This document shows, piece by piece, positions 1-8,989 of a stretch of 64,000 nt of DNA (position 1 is its first letter; each line of letters begins with the position of its first letter). A program made the position numbers and the translations under genes. The stretch comes from Sphingomonadales bacterium (lineage in GTDB: Bacteria > Pseudomonadota > Alphaproteobacteria > Sphingomonadales > Sphingomonadaceae): NCBI GenBank assembly GCA_016714795.1, contig JADKCA010000003.1:372001-436000 (forward strand). The letters run 5' to 3'. The notes under the pieces are model-generated. The model was not told the origin of the DNA. It was given only the letters and a program-made list of their open reading frames with translations, and did no database searches.

Positions 1-994
1 CCTCGTCCAGCAGCGCCTGCGTGACAAGCGAGACGCCGGACGTGTCAAACGGCACTGTGGTTGCGCCATCAAAGTCCGAACCCAACCCGACATGGTCTAT
101 GCCCACCAGATCGCGGACGTGACGGATCGCCTTGGCAATGGCTTGGGGCTCGGTGGAGCAGACGGCGGCATCCCAATAGCCAATGCCGACAACCCCGCCG
201 GTTTTGGCGACGCCCCTGATTTCCTCATCGGTCAGATTGCGGTTGACCTTGCATGTGGCCTGAACGCCGCCATGGCTGGAAACCACCGGGCGTTTGGCGA
301 GGCTCAATATCTCTGCAACGGCGGTGTGGCTGGCATGGGCGATGTCCACCACCATGCCCTTGGCCTCCATCCGCGCCATCACCTGCCGACCGAGCGGAGT
401 CAGCCCGCCCTTCTTGAGTCCGTGCATCGATCCGGACACGTCATTGTCAAAGAAATGCGCGAACCCCGCCATGCGGAAGCCCGCGTCATAAAGCCGGTCG
501 AGATTGTCGAGCCGCCCCTCCAGATTGTGCAGCCCTTCGATCGAGAGCAGCCCGCCCGTCACCTTCGTGCCCTTGCCTCGTGCAGCGAGCAGCGCGGCCA
601 GATCTGCCTGAGACTGCACCTTGACGAGCGCTCCGCGCGACCGCGCCACATCAACGTCCAGTTTTTCGGCATGATAAAGCGAGCGTTCGAGCAGCGAAGT
701 CCAGGTCCGCACCGGCTGACCCTGCACGATCACGAGCCCGGTGATATTGTCGGTATCTGCGCCATTGCCATCATAATTCTGGCCCTTGGGCGTCTTCGTC
801 ACCGAACTGAACACCTGCAACGCGACATGGCCGCGATTGAGGCGCACCAGATCGATATGGCCGGTATCCGCCTCACGCAGCAGATCGCGCCGCCACATCA
901 GCGTATCGCCATGCAAATCGGCAATCTGGAGCCGATCATGCAGCGCCGCCGCCTTTTCGCCGACGCGCGCGGCAGTGGGGACCAGCTTGTTCAT
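1..994 (-). CDS. Membrane dipeptidase, peptidase family M19 (C-terminus outside window)
   Basis: Zinc dipeptidase of the renal-dipeptidase family, which hydrolyses dipeptides. The reverse strand is open from 994 to the window edge, giving about 331 residues without the C-terminus. Family metal-site motifs are visible in order: LHGDT near residue 28, SIEG, DIAHAS, SSHGG, and GLGSDFDG near the visible end. The ATG at 994 is the first start after an in-frame TAA four codons upstream. That TAA also ends the 32-residue membrane peptide gene, which is in the same frame, so the enzyme may once have carried this segment as a membrane anchor. It is the last gene of the thyA-folA operon seen here. The family assignment is firm; the substrate is not known. 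Confidence 0.88.
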   Translation of the reverse strand, partial: MNKLVPTAARVGEKAAALHDRLQIADLHGDTLMWRRDLLREADTGHIDLVRLNRGHVALQVFSSVTKTPKGQNYDGNGADTDNITGLVIVQGQPVRTWTSLLERSLYHAEKLDVDVARSRGALVKVQSQADLAALLAARGKGTKVTGGLLSIEGLHNLEGRLDNLDRLYDAGFRMAGFAHFFDNDVSGSMHGLKKGGLTPLGRQVMARMEAKGMVVDIAHASHTAVAEILSLAKRPVVSSHGGVQATCKVNRNLTDEEIRGVAKTGGVVGIGYWDAAVCSTEPQAIAKAIRHVRDLVGIDHVGLGSDFDGATTVPFDTSGVSLVTQALLDE

Positions 995-1006
995 GCTGCG
1001 CGTCAG

Positions 1007-1105
1007 TTAGCCCGGCAGGAACAGCAAGATGCTCACCCCCAGAACCAGCAGGATCACGATGATCCCGCCCCAACTGAACCCGCGCGCCTTCTTCTGATCG
1101 CTCAT
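1007..1105 (-). CDS. 32-residue single-pass membrane peptide
   Basis: Short reading frame starting ATG at 1105, overlapping the folA stop as ATGA and ending in TAA at 1007. The product has a basic N-terminus (MSDQKKARG) followed by a strongly hydrophobic run of about 18 residues (WGGIIVILLVLGVSILLFL), which looks like one membrane helix. It is in the same frame as the dipeptidase 12 bases downstream. It could therefore be a separate small membrane protein, or the N-terminal anchor of the dipeptidase cut off by one stop codon. The overlap with folA supports translation. Confidence 0.55.
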   Translation of the reverse strand: MSDQKKARGFSWGGIIVILLVLGVSILLFLPG

Positions 1106-1593
1106 GCCCGCCCCCGCTTCAATGTCACGAAATCAAATGCGGGCGTGCTGCCGTCCGCTGCATGGCGCTCCCGCGCCACTTCGCTCCAGCCCTCCAGCTT
1201 GCCCTCCAGTCGCGCGTCGCCATCCGGAGACAGATGCACCTCGGTCAGCTCGATCCGGTCTGCCATGGCGAGGAACAGGCGGTAAATCTCCGCGCCGCCA
1301 ATCACCCAGACATGCGGAGCATTGGCCGCCTTCAACGCCGCTTCAACCGTATGAACCACCTCCGCGCCATCTTCGCTCCACGCCTCGTCACGCGTCAGTA
1401 CGATGTGGCGGCGTCCGGGCAGCAGGCCGGGCAGGCTGTCAAACGTCTTGCGCCCCATGATCATCGGACTGCCCAGCGTCAGTGTCTTGAACCGCCTCAG
1501 GTCAGCTGGAATGTGCCAGGGAATATCCCCATCCTTGCCGATGACGCCATTATCTGCCCGGGCCAAGATCAGCGTCACTTCAGGATGGTTCAT
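1102..1593 (-). CDS. folA: Dihydrofolate reductase
   Basis: Reduces dihydrofolate to tetrahydrofolate with NADPH in the cytoplasm, regenerating the cofactor consumed by thymidylate synthase. The 163-residue product has the usual single-domain length. Visible motifs are the Met20-loop and active site region [14 protein letters not shown] with the catalytic acid at Asp31, [10 protein letters not shown] at 46-55, and VIGGAEIY near residue 97. The ATG at 1593 overlaps the thyA stop as ATGA, and the gene's own stop overlaps the next start in the same way. This is the common thyA-folA pairing and implies coupled translation. Confidence 0.97.
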   Translation of the reverse strand: MNHPEVTLILARADNGVIGKDGDIPWHIPADLRRFKTLTLGSPMIMGRKTFDSLPGLLPGRRHIVLTRDEAWSEDGAEVVHTVEAALKAANAPHVWVIGGAEIYRLFLAMADRIELTEVHLSPDGDARLEGKLEGWSEVARERHAADGSTPAFDFVTLKRGRA

Positions 1594-2384
1594 ACCGCTA
1601 CCGCCGCTGCAATATGGGGATCGGCCTGATAGCCATCGATCCGAAAATCCTCCCAGACATAGCCGTCTATTGCGTCAGGCTTTCGGAGGATGGTGAGTGT
1701 GGGGAGCGGCTTGGGCGTCCGCGCGAGCTGCGTGCGCGCCTGCTCCAGATGGTTGGTGTACAGATGGCAATCGCCACCCGTCCAGATGAACTCGCCCACT
1801 TCAAGCCCGGCCTGTTGTGCGAGCATGTGGGTGAGCAAAGCATAAGAGGCGATGTTGAACGGCACGCCCAGAAACACGTCAGCACTGCGCTGATAGAGCT
1901 GGAGCGAGAGCTTGCCATTGCCCACCCAGGTCTGGAACAGGCAGTGGCACGGCGCGAGCGCCATCTGGCCCAGTTCGCCGGGGTTCCACGCACTCACGAT
2001 CTGGCGGCGACTGGCGGGATTGGTGCGCAACTGCTGCACCAGTTCGGAGATCTGATCAACCTCGCGACCATCCGCCGTTTCCCAGCGCCGCCATTGCTTG
2101 CCATAGACGGGGCCGAGATCGCCTGCTTCATCCGCCCACTCATCCCAGATCGAAACCTTGTTGTCCTGCAACCAGCGGACATTCGTATCGCCGTTCAGGA
2201 ACCAGAGCAGTTCGATGAGGATCGAGCGTATGTGCAGCTTCTTGGTGGTGAGCAGCGGAAAGCCCTTGGCCAGATCGAATCGCATCTGGTGGCCGAACAC
2301 CGAAAGGGTGCCGACCCCGGTGCGGTCCTTCTGCTCGACGCCATGGTCGAGGATACGCTGCATCAGATCGTGATAGGCTTGCAT
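1590..2384 (-). CDS. thyA: Thymidylate synthase
   Basis: Methylates dUMP to dTMP using methylenetetrahydrofolate. With the ATG at 2384 the protein is 264 residues, the same as the E. coli enzyme, and the catalytic cysteine falls at position 146 in APCHCLFQ. Other family motifs are DRTGVGT near 20-26, the RRQI phosphate-binding segment near 126, and the dUMP-contacting DCHLYTNH near the C-terminus. The frame stays open 28 codons further upstream, but that stretch has no resemblance to the family. It is the first gene of the operon and runs divergently from pheA, with about 114 bp between the two starts. Confidence 0.98.
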   Translation of the reverse strand: MQAYHDLMQRILDHGVEQKDRTGVGTLSVFGHQMRFDLAKGFPLLTTKKLHIRSILIELLWFLNGDTNVRWLQDNKVSIWDEWADEAGDLGPVYGKQWRRWETADGREVDQISELVQQLRTNPASRRQIVSAWNPGELGQMALAPCHCLFQTWVGNGKLSLQLYQRSADVFLGVPFNIASYALLTHMLAQQAGLEVGEFIWTGGDCHLYTNHLEQARTQLARTPKPLPTLTILRKPDAIDGYVWEDFRIDGYQADPHIAAAVAV

Positions 2385-2498
2385 GGTTCTCCGGCAACAG
2401 GCCATAACCGCCTTGCCGCATGGTGCAAGCAAAATGCGGGCCGGTGCGATACGGGCGAATGGTTGCACCCGTCATCCAAGCCCTGTAACCGCGCAACC

Positions 2499-3389
2499 AT
2501 GGACCGCTACCCCGCCCCCGCCCGCCCGATCGTTGCCGCCATGGAAGCCGCTGCCGCCGCAGATCCGGGCCGCGCGGTCTCGTTTCAGGGCGCACCGGGG
2601 GCCAATTCTCACGTCGCGGTGCGCGAGGCCTGCCCGGACGGACTGGCTTTGCCCTGTTTCAGCTTTGAAGACGCGATTGCCGCCGTGCAGGAAGGCCGCG
2701 CCGCCAAGGCAATGATCCCCATCGAAAATTCGCTGTTCGGCCGCGTCGCAGACATTCACTTTCTGCTGCCCGAATCCGGCCTTGTCATCATTGGCGAGCA
2801 TTTTCTGCCGATCCGCTATGCCCTGATGGGGCTGGGCGATCTTGCAGACGTCAAGCAGGCGATCAGCCATCCGCAGGCGCTGGGCCAGTGCCGGGGCTGG
2901 CTGCGCGAACGCGGGATTGACCCCGTCGCCTATCCGGACACGGCAGGCGCTGCCGCCCGCGCGCTGGAGATTGGCGATCCCAAAGTGGCGGCCATCGCGC
3001 CACCGCCTGCGGCAGAGCTTTATGGCCTCAAGACACTCGCCACGGGCCTTGAGGATTCGGACGATAACATGACCCGCTTCGTCATCCTCGCCCCCGCCTC
3101 CACGCCGGTGGCGCATGACGGGCCGATGATGACCAGCCTGATCTTCGAAGTGAAAAACATCCCCGCCGCGCTCTACAAGGCGATGGGCGGCTTCGCGACC
3201 AACGGCGTCAACATGACCAAGCTGGAAAGCTATCAGGTGGGTGCCAGTTTCGCCGCCACCACCTTCTTTGCAGACATTGAAGGCAGCCCCGAAGACACCG
3301 GCGTGGCCCGCGCGCTGGAAGAGCTCCAGTTCCACACCCGCAGCGTGCGCCTGCTCGGCACATACCCGGAAGAGCGCAAGCGGGGGTAG
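2499..3389 (+). CDS. pheA: Prephenate dehydratase with C-terminal ACT domain
   Basis: Converts prephenate to phenylpyruvate in phenylalanine biosynthesis. The 296-residue monofunctional protein has the PDT catalytic domain at about 25-200, including IPIENSLFG near 73 and the catalytic TRF motif at 192-194 in DNMTRFVIL. A regulatory ACT domain follows at about 212-290 (SLIFEVKNIPAALYKAMGGF, then KLESYQVG), expected to bind phenylalanine for feedback inhibition. No chorismate mutase domain is fused. The frame is open for nearly 900 bases upstream, but that part is antisense to thyA and is discarded; ATG 2499 fits the family start. Confidence 0.96.
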   Translation: MDRYPAPARPIVAAMEAAAAADPGRAVSFQGAPGANSHVAVREACPDGLALPCFSFEDAIAAVQEGRAAKAMIPIENSLFGRVADIHFLLPESGLVIIGEHFLPIRYALMGLGDLADVKQAISHPQALGQCRGWLRERGIDPVAYPDTAGAAARALEIGDPKVAAIAPPPAAELYGLKTLATGLEDSDDNMTRFVILAPASTPVAHDGPMMTSLIFEVKNIPAALYKAMGGFATNGVNMTKLESYQVGASFAATTFFADIEGSPEDTGVARALEELQFHTRSVRLLGTYPEERKRG

Positions 3390-3403
3390 CGCTTCACTCC
3401 CGC

Positions 3404-3423
3404 ACATAAAGAATTCTTTATAT
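3404..3423. promoter_or_regulatory. Palindrome upstream of ahcY, candidate SahR-type operator
   Basis: A perfect 16-bp palindrome, ATAAAGAATTCTTTAT, lies at 3406-3421, 70 bp before the ahcY start in the pheA-ahcY intergenic space. Symmetry extends imperfectly to 3404-3423. Its placement and its ATAAAG/CTTTAT arms recall operators of the ArsR-family S-adenosylhomocysteine sensors (SahR) that control ahcY and methionine-cycle genes in Proteobacteria. The palindrome is seen directly; the regulator assignment is inference from memory of the family. Confidence 0.5.
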
Positions 3424-3491
3424 CCGGCTGGACATCCCTCCACCAAATCGCTATGCGGCATCACCATTTTTCCAGAATCCGGAGATTCCCC

Positions 3492-4880
3492 GTGACCGAT
3501 TATGTCGTCGCCGATCTGGCGCTTGCCGAGTTTGGCCGTGCCGAAATCAAGATTGCCGAAACCGAAATGCCGGGCCTGATGGCCCTGCGCGAAGAATATG
3601 GCGCGTCGCAGCCGCTGAAGGGTGCCCGCATCACAGGCTCGCTCCACATGACGATCCAGACCGCCGTTCTCATCGAGACGCTGGTGGCGCTGGGTGCTGA
3701 AGTGCGCTGGGCGACCTGCAACATCTTCTCCACGCAGGATCATGCTGCCGCTGCGATTGCCGCGGCAGGCATCCCCGTGTTCGCGATCAAGGGCGAAACG
3801 CTCGCTGATTATTGGGACTATGTCGGTCGCATCTTCGATTGGGGTGATGGCCAGACCGCCAACATGATCCTCGATGACGGCGGCGATGCCACTATGTTCG
3901 CGCTGTGGGGCGCGCGCGTGGAAGCGGGCGAGACGCTGTTCGAGCCGGGCAATGCCGAAGAAATCGAATTCGTCCGCGCGCTCAACGCCTTCCTCAAGGC
4001 GAAGCCGGGCTACCTCACCATGTCGGTTGCGCACATCAAGGGCGTTTCGGAAGAAACCACCACGGGCGTTCACCGCCTTTATCAGATCGCCAAGGACGGC
4101 AAGCTGCCCTTCCCCGCGATCAACGTGAATGACTCGGTGACCAAGTCCAAGTTCGACAACCTTTATGGCTGCAAGGAATCGCTGGTCGACGCCATCCGCC
4201 GCGCGACCGACGTGATGCTGGCCGGCAAGGTTGCCTGCGTTGCGGGCTTTGGCGACGTGGGCAAGGGCTCTGCCGCCTCGCTGCGTCAGGGCGGCGCGCG
4301 CGTGATGGTGACCGAAATCGATCCGATCTGCGCGCTTCAGGCCGCGATGGAAGGCTATGAAGTCGTCACCATGGAAGAAGCGATCCAGCGCTGCGACATC
4401 TTCGTGACCGCAACCGGCAACGAAGACGTCATCACCGCCGAGCATATGAAGGCGATGAAGCCGATGAGCATCGTCTGCAACATCGGTCACTTCGACAGCG
4501 AAATCCAGATCGCCGCGCTCGACAATTACAAGTGGACCGAAGTGAAGCCGGGCACCGACCTGGTCGAGTTCCCCGATGGCAAGCAGATCATCATCCTCGC
4601 CAAGGGCCGCCTGGTCAATCTGGGCTGCGCCACCGGCCACCCCAGCTTCGTCATGTCCTCCAGCTTCACCAACCAGACGCTGGCGCAGATCGAGCTGTGG
4701 ACCAACCCGGCGCAGTACAAGAACGAAGTCTATGTGCTGCCCAAGCACCTCGACGAAAAGGTGGCCGCACTCCACCTCGACAAGCTGGGCGTGAAGCTCA
4801 CCAAGCTGAGCCCCAAGCAGGCCGCCTATATCGGCGTGGGTGAAACCGGGCCGTTCAAGCCGGATCATTATCGCTATTGA
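3492..4880 (+). CDS. ahcY: Adenosylhomocysteinase (S-adenosylhomocysteine hydrolase)
   Basis: Reversibly splits S-adenosylhomocysteine into adenosine and homocysteine, clearing the inhibitor left by methyltransferases. GTG 3492 is chosen because GGAG lies 8 bases upstream and the protein then begins [11 protein letters not shown] as in the family; an ATG at 3453 would add 13 unusual residues. The protein is 462 residues. Visible features are [16 protein letters not shown] near residue 50, [15 protein letters not shown], the NAD-binding GFGDVGKG motif near 245, CNIGHFD, and the conserved C-terminal KPDHYRY. A strong terminator follows, so it is probably transcribed alone. Confidence 0.98.
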   Translation: MTDYVVADLALAEFGRAEIKIAETEMPGLMALREEYGASQPLKGARITGSLHMTIQTAVLIETLVALGAEVRWATCNIFSTQDHAAAAIAAAGIPVFAIKGETLADYWDYVGRIFDWGDGQTANMILDDGGDATMFALWGARVEAGETLFEPGNAEEIEFVRALNAFLKAKPGYLTMSVAHIKGVSEETTTGVHRLYQIAKDGKLPFPAINVNDSVTKSKFDNLYGCKESLVDAIRRATDVMLAGKVACVAGFGDVGKGSAASLRQGGARVMVTEIDPICALQAAMEGYEVVTMEEAIQRCDIFVTATGNEDVITAEHMKAMKPMSIVCNIGHFDSEIQIAALDNYKWTEVKPGTDLVEFPDGKQIIILAKGRLVNLGCATGHPSFVMSSSFTNQTLAQIELWTNPAQYKNEVYVLPKHLDEKVAALHLDKLGVKLTKLSPKQAAYIGVGETGPFKPDHYRY

Positions 4881-4905
4881 GGGCTGCGGCGCTCGCAGAA
4901 AACGG

Positions 4906-4935
4906 AAAGGCCGGGTGGAGACACCCGGCCTTTTT
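4906..4935 (+). terminator. Rho-independent terminator of ahcY
   Basis: An 11-bp GC-rich stem (AAGGCCGGGTG pairing with CACCCGGCCTT across a GAGA loop) is followed by TTTTTGTTTTTT. It lies 25 bases after the ahcY stop. Confidence 0.92.
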
Positions 4936-5116
4936 GTTTTTTGGGGGGGGATGGGATCGGGACGATGGGCGTCGGGATACGACAACAAAGCGGTCATTTG
5001 GCGACGCGGAAATGGCTCCAAAGGCGGACAAGCTCGCAGTATTGCGGCCCCGAAACATGGCAGATGTCCGAGTTTCTACACATGTGATGTGCTTGCGGGA
5101 ATGATTGCTCAAAAGT

Positions 5117-5988
5117 ATGATACTGGCCATGAAACAAGGCGAATCTCCCCCGGAAAAATCTCGCCGCGATTGGGAATTGGAAGAGCAGGCTTATTACGAA
5201 CAGGAAGAGGCCGCACGAGCTGCTGAAGTAGAACGTATTGCTGACGAGCGAGAAGCAGCGATTGAGCACATGGCGAGTTGGTTCTTTGACAACTTTGAAG
5301 ACCCCCAGAATGAAATGCACTATGACAGTGAAGACGGGGTTTATCTTTACCCATACGGCGGCCCGTTTGACGCTGCAGATATGCTGTCGAGTTTCAGCAA
5401 CGACTACCCCAACGAAGAATGGATTCGTGCCGCGCTGTCGAAAAAGTCGAACACAATGGGACATTTGAATGGACACCAACGTCGCACGGTGAGTATTACG
5501 AACACCCCGAAACCGATGTTGATGAAGCCGATCTAAGGGTTAACACCGCATCCGACAGGACCGATGCGATTGGGATATTGCTGGCCAAGGTAGATCGGCT
5601 GGAACGGCGGCTTGGCGAAATTGCACCGGCCTACGGTCACAACGGCCCGCCCGATGAGGTTGGTGTTCCTCCGTATGACAATGAAGACCGTGACAAGCTC
5701 AGGGAGCTTGTTGTCGTAGTCAGGGACGAACTTTCAAAAGCGGCCCCCGATACCTCAATTCTTTACGCGGAATCTGAAAAAGCTGCTTCCATCGGAGCAA
5801 AGGCCATCGCATACGCGGCGAAGACTGCCGATTCCGCTGTCCAAGAGTCCGTCAAAACCGTCGCAAAATACGGCACGTTGCTTGGCATGGCGCAGTTCGC
5901 TGGATTCGATCTGACGAAATTTGGTGTCGAGCTGGTCAACCTTGCCAGCGACCTTGTTTCATTCGTAGAAAAGTTTCTCACGCTCTGA
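5117..5988 (+). pseudogene. Hypothetical acidic protein, split by a single-base frameshift
   Basis: I do not recognise this protein. Two overlapping frames make one sensible product if a base is added at the A5 run at 5441-5445. The first frame (from ATG 5117 or 5129) gives a charged N-terminus (DWELEEQAYYEQEEAARAAE) and ends IRAALSKK. The other frame continues VEHNGTFEWTPTSHGEYYEH to the stop at 5988. With the added base the span is exactly 291 codons. The second half has a heptad-like stretch (LLAKVDRLERRLGEI), a GHNGPP motif seen in many alphaproteobacterial hypothetical proteins, and a mildly hydrophobic C-terminus. It could be a real mutation, a sequencing error or, less likely, programmed slippage. 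Confidence 0.55.
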
Positions 5989-6189
5989 TCGGCACCACGT
6001 CGTCACCAGCGGTAACCGCTGTCAAAATACGCCCCTGTTCTTTGACCCAGTCCCCAATGCATTGTACTGAGGACGAGTTCCAAGGAGTCAATGTTAGACT
6101 CTCCAAATGTCCGCGTTCGACCTTTTCCGCCAAAACCGGACAGTCAGCTCCCCCCAACATAGCCGCCATGGCACCCAGCCTCCCTCCCC

Positions 6190-6573
6190 TCACCCCAAAT
6201 AAATCACCAACGGATGCCCCCTTAGCGCCTCATCCCGCGTAAACAGCCGCTGCTCCGTCTCCTGAGCGATGGTGAGCAGAAGTTCGTCGAATGGGTCGCG
6301 GTGGGGGATGAGCGAGGTCAAGCGCGCGGCGCAGTGGGTCGGCGAGAACGGCTCAACCGGCAATCCCATTTCCATGACCGCAGTCAGCAGGTGCGCCGGG
6401 TCTATCAGCCCCTTTCTGTCTCCCGATCCGAAACGGCAGCACCATTTGATCCGCAGTGCCCAGATCGACACGGCAGACAAACACAGATCATGGTCTGAAT
6501 CAATCAGCAGCGCCAACTCGCCGGGCTGCAATCGGGTGCCTTCTGTTGCAATCCAAGTGTGACTATAATTCAG
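6190..6573 (-). pseudogene. VapC-like PIN-domain toxin remnant
   Basis: The reading frame resembles VapC-type PIN ribonucleases: (L)NYSHTWIA at the N-terminus matches the usual LDTHxW start, followed by LSAVSIWALRIKW, FDELLLTIAQ and RLFTRDEAL. Two of the four catalytic acids are lost: the first Asp reads Tyr in NYSHTW, and the Glu of the usual IWE reads Ala in IWAL. No ATG or GTG exists at the natural start, only CTG at 6573 or an internal TTG at 6531, and the 5' end overlaps the upstream gene. No antitoxin gene is adjacent. It is best read as an inactive leftover of a toxin-antitoxin locus. Confidence 0.6.
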
Positions 6574-6949
6574 ACTTTGCAGTCACATCCACCCGCCGCC
6601 ACGCCACCCCAAACAGCAGCAGCAACACGCCATCAATCATCCCGCCAAAGAACGTCTCCGTCATCCCCATCCGCCCCACGGCCCAGAGCCACAGGCAGGG
6701 GATGAAGAAGGCGGCTTTCTCCAGCATGGCCAGCGGCATCAGGATGCGGAAGCGCGCGGGATCGCGGCCGATCAGCAGGAAGAGCAGCTGCCAGACGATG
6801 GCAGAGCCGTAAAAGCCGTAGTAAAATTCAGGATGCGTGATGGGCGGCGGGTTCAGCGCGTTGAAGCGGCCTTCGGTAAACAGTCCCGGCACCAGTATCA
6901 GCAGGCCATAAATCCCGGCCCCTGTGAAAATCCGCCCTGCAAGTGTCAT
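6563..6949 (-). CDS. Small integral membrane protein, four predicted TM segments
   Basis: A 128-residue hydrophobic protein with segments at about 5-25 (IFTGAGIYGLLILVPGLF), 45-63 (FYGFYGSAIVWQLLFLLIG), 72-90 and 103-120. I do not recognise a functional family; similar short four-helix proteins are usually annotated as hypothetical. ATG 6949 is chosen over the further-upstream start because AGGGAAG lies just before it. The gene appears to be transcribed alone; downstream on the same strand there is only the broken PIN-domain remnant, which its last codons overlap. Confidence 0.75.
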   Translation of the reverse strand: MTLAGRIFTGAGIYGLLILVPGLFTEGRFNALNPPPITHPEFYYGFYGSAIVWQLLFLLIGRDPARFRILMPLAMLEKAAFFIPCLWLWAVGRMGMTETFFGGMIDGVLLLLFGVAWRRVDVTAKSEL

Positions 6950-7020
6950 TGCACTTCCCTCCCTGTTCGGAAGGATCAGCTTAGCGAATCGGAACGCCCG
7001 CGCCAAGCGCACGCAAACAG

Positions 7021-7043
7021 GCCGCCGGAACGGGTCCGGCGGC
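7021..7043 (-). terminator. Hairpin downstream of rpmJ
   Basis: A perfect 9-bp stem, GCCGCCGGA paired with TCCGGCGGC around a 5-base loop, lies 28 bases past the rpmJ stop. The T-tract on the minus strand is weak, so termination efficiency is uncertain. Confidence 0.6.
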
Positions 7044-7070
7044 TTGCTGTAACCTCAACGCTGGAAAGGC

Positions 7071-7196
7071 TTAGCCCTGGCGGGCTTTGAAGCGCTTCTG
7101 CGTCTTGTTGATGACATAGGTGCGACCGCGACGACGGATAACGCGGTTATCGCGGTGACGGTCCTTGAGGGACTTCAAAGAATTGCGGATCTTCAT
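7071..7196 (-). CDS. rpmJ: 50S ribosomal protein L36
   Basis: The 41-residue product [16 protein letters not shown]...KARQG is the alphaproteobacterial form of L36, a late-assembling large-subunit protein. It is very basic, and the zinc-binding cysteines of the shorter L36 type are absent, as is normal for this variant. ATG 7196 gives the family's usual length; the longer open frame upstream is not conserved sequence. It stands alone between a membrane protein gene and a divergent lipoprotein gene. Confidence 0.97.
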   Translation of the reverse strand: MKIRNSLKSLKDRHRDNRVIRRRGRTYVINKTQKRFKARQG

Positions 7197-7292
7197 GATC
7201 GCTTGCCTGTCTAAAGTGAATCTGGAAAAGGAAGGCCGCCGCCTAATTGGGGCGGGCAACGAAGTCAAGGCCAGTAGCAGGAGTTTTGCCCA

Positions 7293-7877
7293 ATGACGCG
7301 GTTTCCCATCCCCCTTTTGCTTGTGCTGGCGGTGTCCGGCTGCGTGGCCCCCATCCCTGCGGTTGAAGTGACGCGGTTTCACACCGGTCAGGCCAGCTAT
7401 CAGGGGCTGATGGTGATCCGCGCCGCCGAGGGGTTGAACGCCGAGTCGCTGGAATTCCGCACCTATGCCATGGCCGTCACCAAGGAAATGGCGAGCGTGG
7501 GCCTGATTGATTCGCAGAGCGCAACCTCGCCCTGGGTCGCCGAGATTGCCTATACGCGCGGCACGCTGACCGAACGCGCCAAGCCTTCACCCGTCTCCAT
7601 CGGCATCGGTGGTGGCACCTCCAGCGGCGGCGTGGGGATTGGCGTGGGCACCAGCTTCCCGCTGGGCGGCGGTGGCACGCGCGAAACCGTCATCACCCGC
7701 CTGTCTGTGCGCCTCTTGAGCCGCCTCGATGGCAAGCCGGTGTGGGAAGGCCGCGCCGAAACGCAGGCCCCCGCCAGTGCGCCCGCGTCTCAGCCCGGCC
7801 TTGCTGCGGCAAAACTCGCCAGCGCCTTGTTCACGGGCTTTCCGGGCAAGTCCGGAGAGACTATCACTGTCAAATGA
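7293..7877 (+). CDS. DUF4136-type lipoprotein
   Basis: A 194-residue exported protein with a lipoprotein signal (hydrophobic [10 protein letters not shown], lipid-attachment Cys17). The body fits the DUF4136 family of small envelope lipoproteins: VTRFH near the start of the mature part, a [17 protein letters not shown] segment, and a glycine-rich [19 protein letters not shown] stretch. The function of the family is not known to me. Its stop overlaps the next start as ATGA, and that gene in turn overlaps a TonB-C-like gene, so the three form one operon. Confidence 0.8.
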   Translation: MTRFPIPLLLVLAVSGCVAPIPAVEVTRFHTGQASYQGLMVIRAAEGLNAESLEFRTYAMAVTKEMASVGLIDSQSATSPWVAEIAYTRGTLTERAKPSPVSIGIGGGTSSGGVGIGVGTSFPLGGGGTRETVITRLSVRLLSRLDGKPVWEGRAETQAPASAPASQPGLAAAKLASALFTGFPGKSGETITVK

Positions 7878-8989
7878 CCATGCAGATCAACGCCGCTTTT
7901 GATAGCGGCAACATCATCGTCACCGGCATAGAGGGTGACACGGCCAGTCTTGAAATCCGCAAGGATGCGCATTCGGATTTCTTCCAATGGTTCCATTTCC
8001 GCGTCTCTGGCGCAAAGGGGCGGGCGATCACACTCCGCATCACCAACTGCGCCGATTCGGCCTATCCCGGCGGTTGGCCTCACTATCGCGCGCGGTATTC
8101 CGATGACCGGCAGGACTGGCGCTGTGCGGAGACCAGCTATGCCGATGGCATTCTGACCATCACCCACACGCCCGCGCAGGATGCGGTGTGGTTCGCCTAT
8201 TTCGCCCCTTACTCGATGGAGCGGCATCTTGATCTGGTGCAGCGCATCACGGCGCAGCCGGGCGTGGCGCTGGTAGAACTGGGGCGCAGCCTCGAAGGCC
8301 AGCCGATGGACTGTCTGGAAATGGGAACGGGTGAAAAGCAGGTCTGGCTCTATGCCCGCCAGCATCCGGGTGAGAGCATGGCCGAATGGTGGATGGAAGG
8401 CGCGCTCGACTGGCTGACATCGGGCGACGCGGTGGCCGAGCGGCTGCGCGCCAAGGCCACGCTCCACATCGTCCCCAACATGAACCCGGACGGCAGCTGT
8501 CGTGGCCATTTGCGGACCAATGCGGCAGGCGTGAACCTCAACCGCGAATGGGCCACCCCTTCCGCCGAGAAGAGCCCCGAAGTGCTGTGCGTGCGCGATG
8601 CCATGGACGGCACCGGCGTGCATTGGGCAATGGACGTGCATGGCGATGAGGCGATCCCTGCCAATTTCATCGCAGGCTTTGAAGGCATCCCCAACTGGAC
8701 CGATGCTCAGGGCGAGCGCTTCCATGCCTTCCGCGATGCACTCACCGCCGCAACGCCCGATTTCCAGACCAAACTCGGCTACCCCGCCAGCGCGCCGGGC
8801 AAGGCCAATCTCACCATGTCCACCAACCAGCTCGCCAACCGCTTCGCGCATCTGGGCTGTGTAAGCATGACGCTGGAAATGCCCTTCAAGGATCATGATC
8901 CGAACCCAGACGCCGCGCGGGCATGGAGCCCGGACCGCTGCAAGGCGCTGGCTGTGCAGTGTCTGACGGTGTTGGAGGGGATGGTGTGA
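7874..8989 (+). CDS. M14-family zinc carboxypeptidase, cytosolic carboxypeptidase-like
   Basis: A 371-residue metallopeptidase without a signal peptide. The N-terminal third (about 1-115) resembles the beta-sandwich that precedes the catalytic domain in cytosolic carboxypeptidases. The zinc site is visible as HPGE at 164-167 and DVHGDE near 254, with NMNPDGS and NLNREW as expected, and the catalytic Glu is probably in TLEMPFKD near 340. The family removes C-terminal residues from peptides or proteins; the bacterial target is unknown. ATG 7874 overlaps the upstream stop, and GGAGAG lies about 15 bases before it. Confidence 0.88.
   Translation: MTMQINAAFDSGNIIVTGIEGDTASLEIRKDAHSDFFQWFHFRVSGAKGRAITLRITNCADSAYPGGWPHYRARYSDDRQDWRCAETSYADGILTITHTPAQDAVWFAYFAPYSMERHLDLVQRITAQPGVALVELGRSLEGQPMDCLEMGTGEKQVWLYARQHPGESMAEWWMEGALDWLTSGDAVAERLRAKATLHIVPNMNPDGSCRGHLRTNAAGVNLNREWATPSAEKSPEVLCVRDAMDGTGVHWAMDVHGDEAIPANFIAGFEGIPNWTDAQGERFHAFRDALTAATPDFQTKLGYPASAPGKANLTMSTNQLANRFAHLGCVSMTLEMPFKDHDPNPDAARAWSPDRCKALAVQCLTVLEGMV

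Noticed and set aside
1614..2498. Upstream extension of the pheA frame
   Set aside because: The extra 295 residues are antisense to thyA and do not resemble prephenate dehydratase; ATG 2499 gives the normal length.
3390..3491. SAH or SAM riboswitch ahead of ahcY
   Set aside because: The gap is only about 100 bases and shows a DNA palindrome rather than the paired elements of these riboswitches.
2472..5021. Long minus-strand open frame opposite pheA and ahcY
   Set aside because: It is antisense to two firmly identified genes; the openness follows from GC-rich codon use, and the product resembles no family.
5441..5447. Programmed -1 frameshifting at the A run
   Set aside because: The heptamer is not a strong slippery sequence and no stimulatory structure is evident; a one-base loss is simpler.
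5978..6193. Minus-strand frame of 71 codons
   Set aside because: It overlaps the end of the frameshifted gene, has no ribosome-binding site and no recognisable features; a real small gene cannot be excluded.
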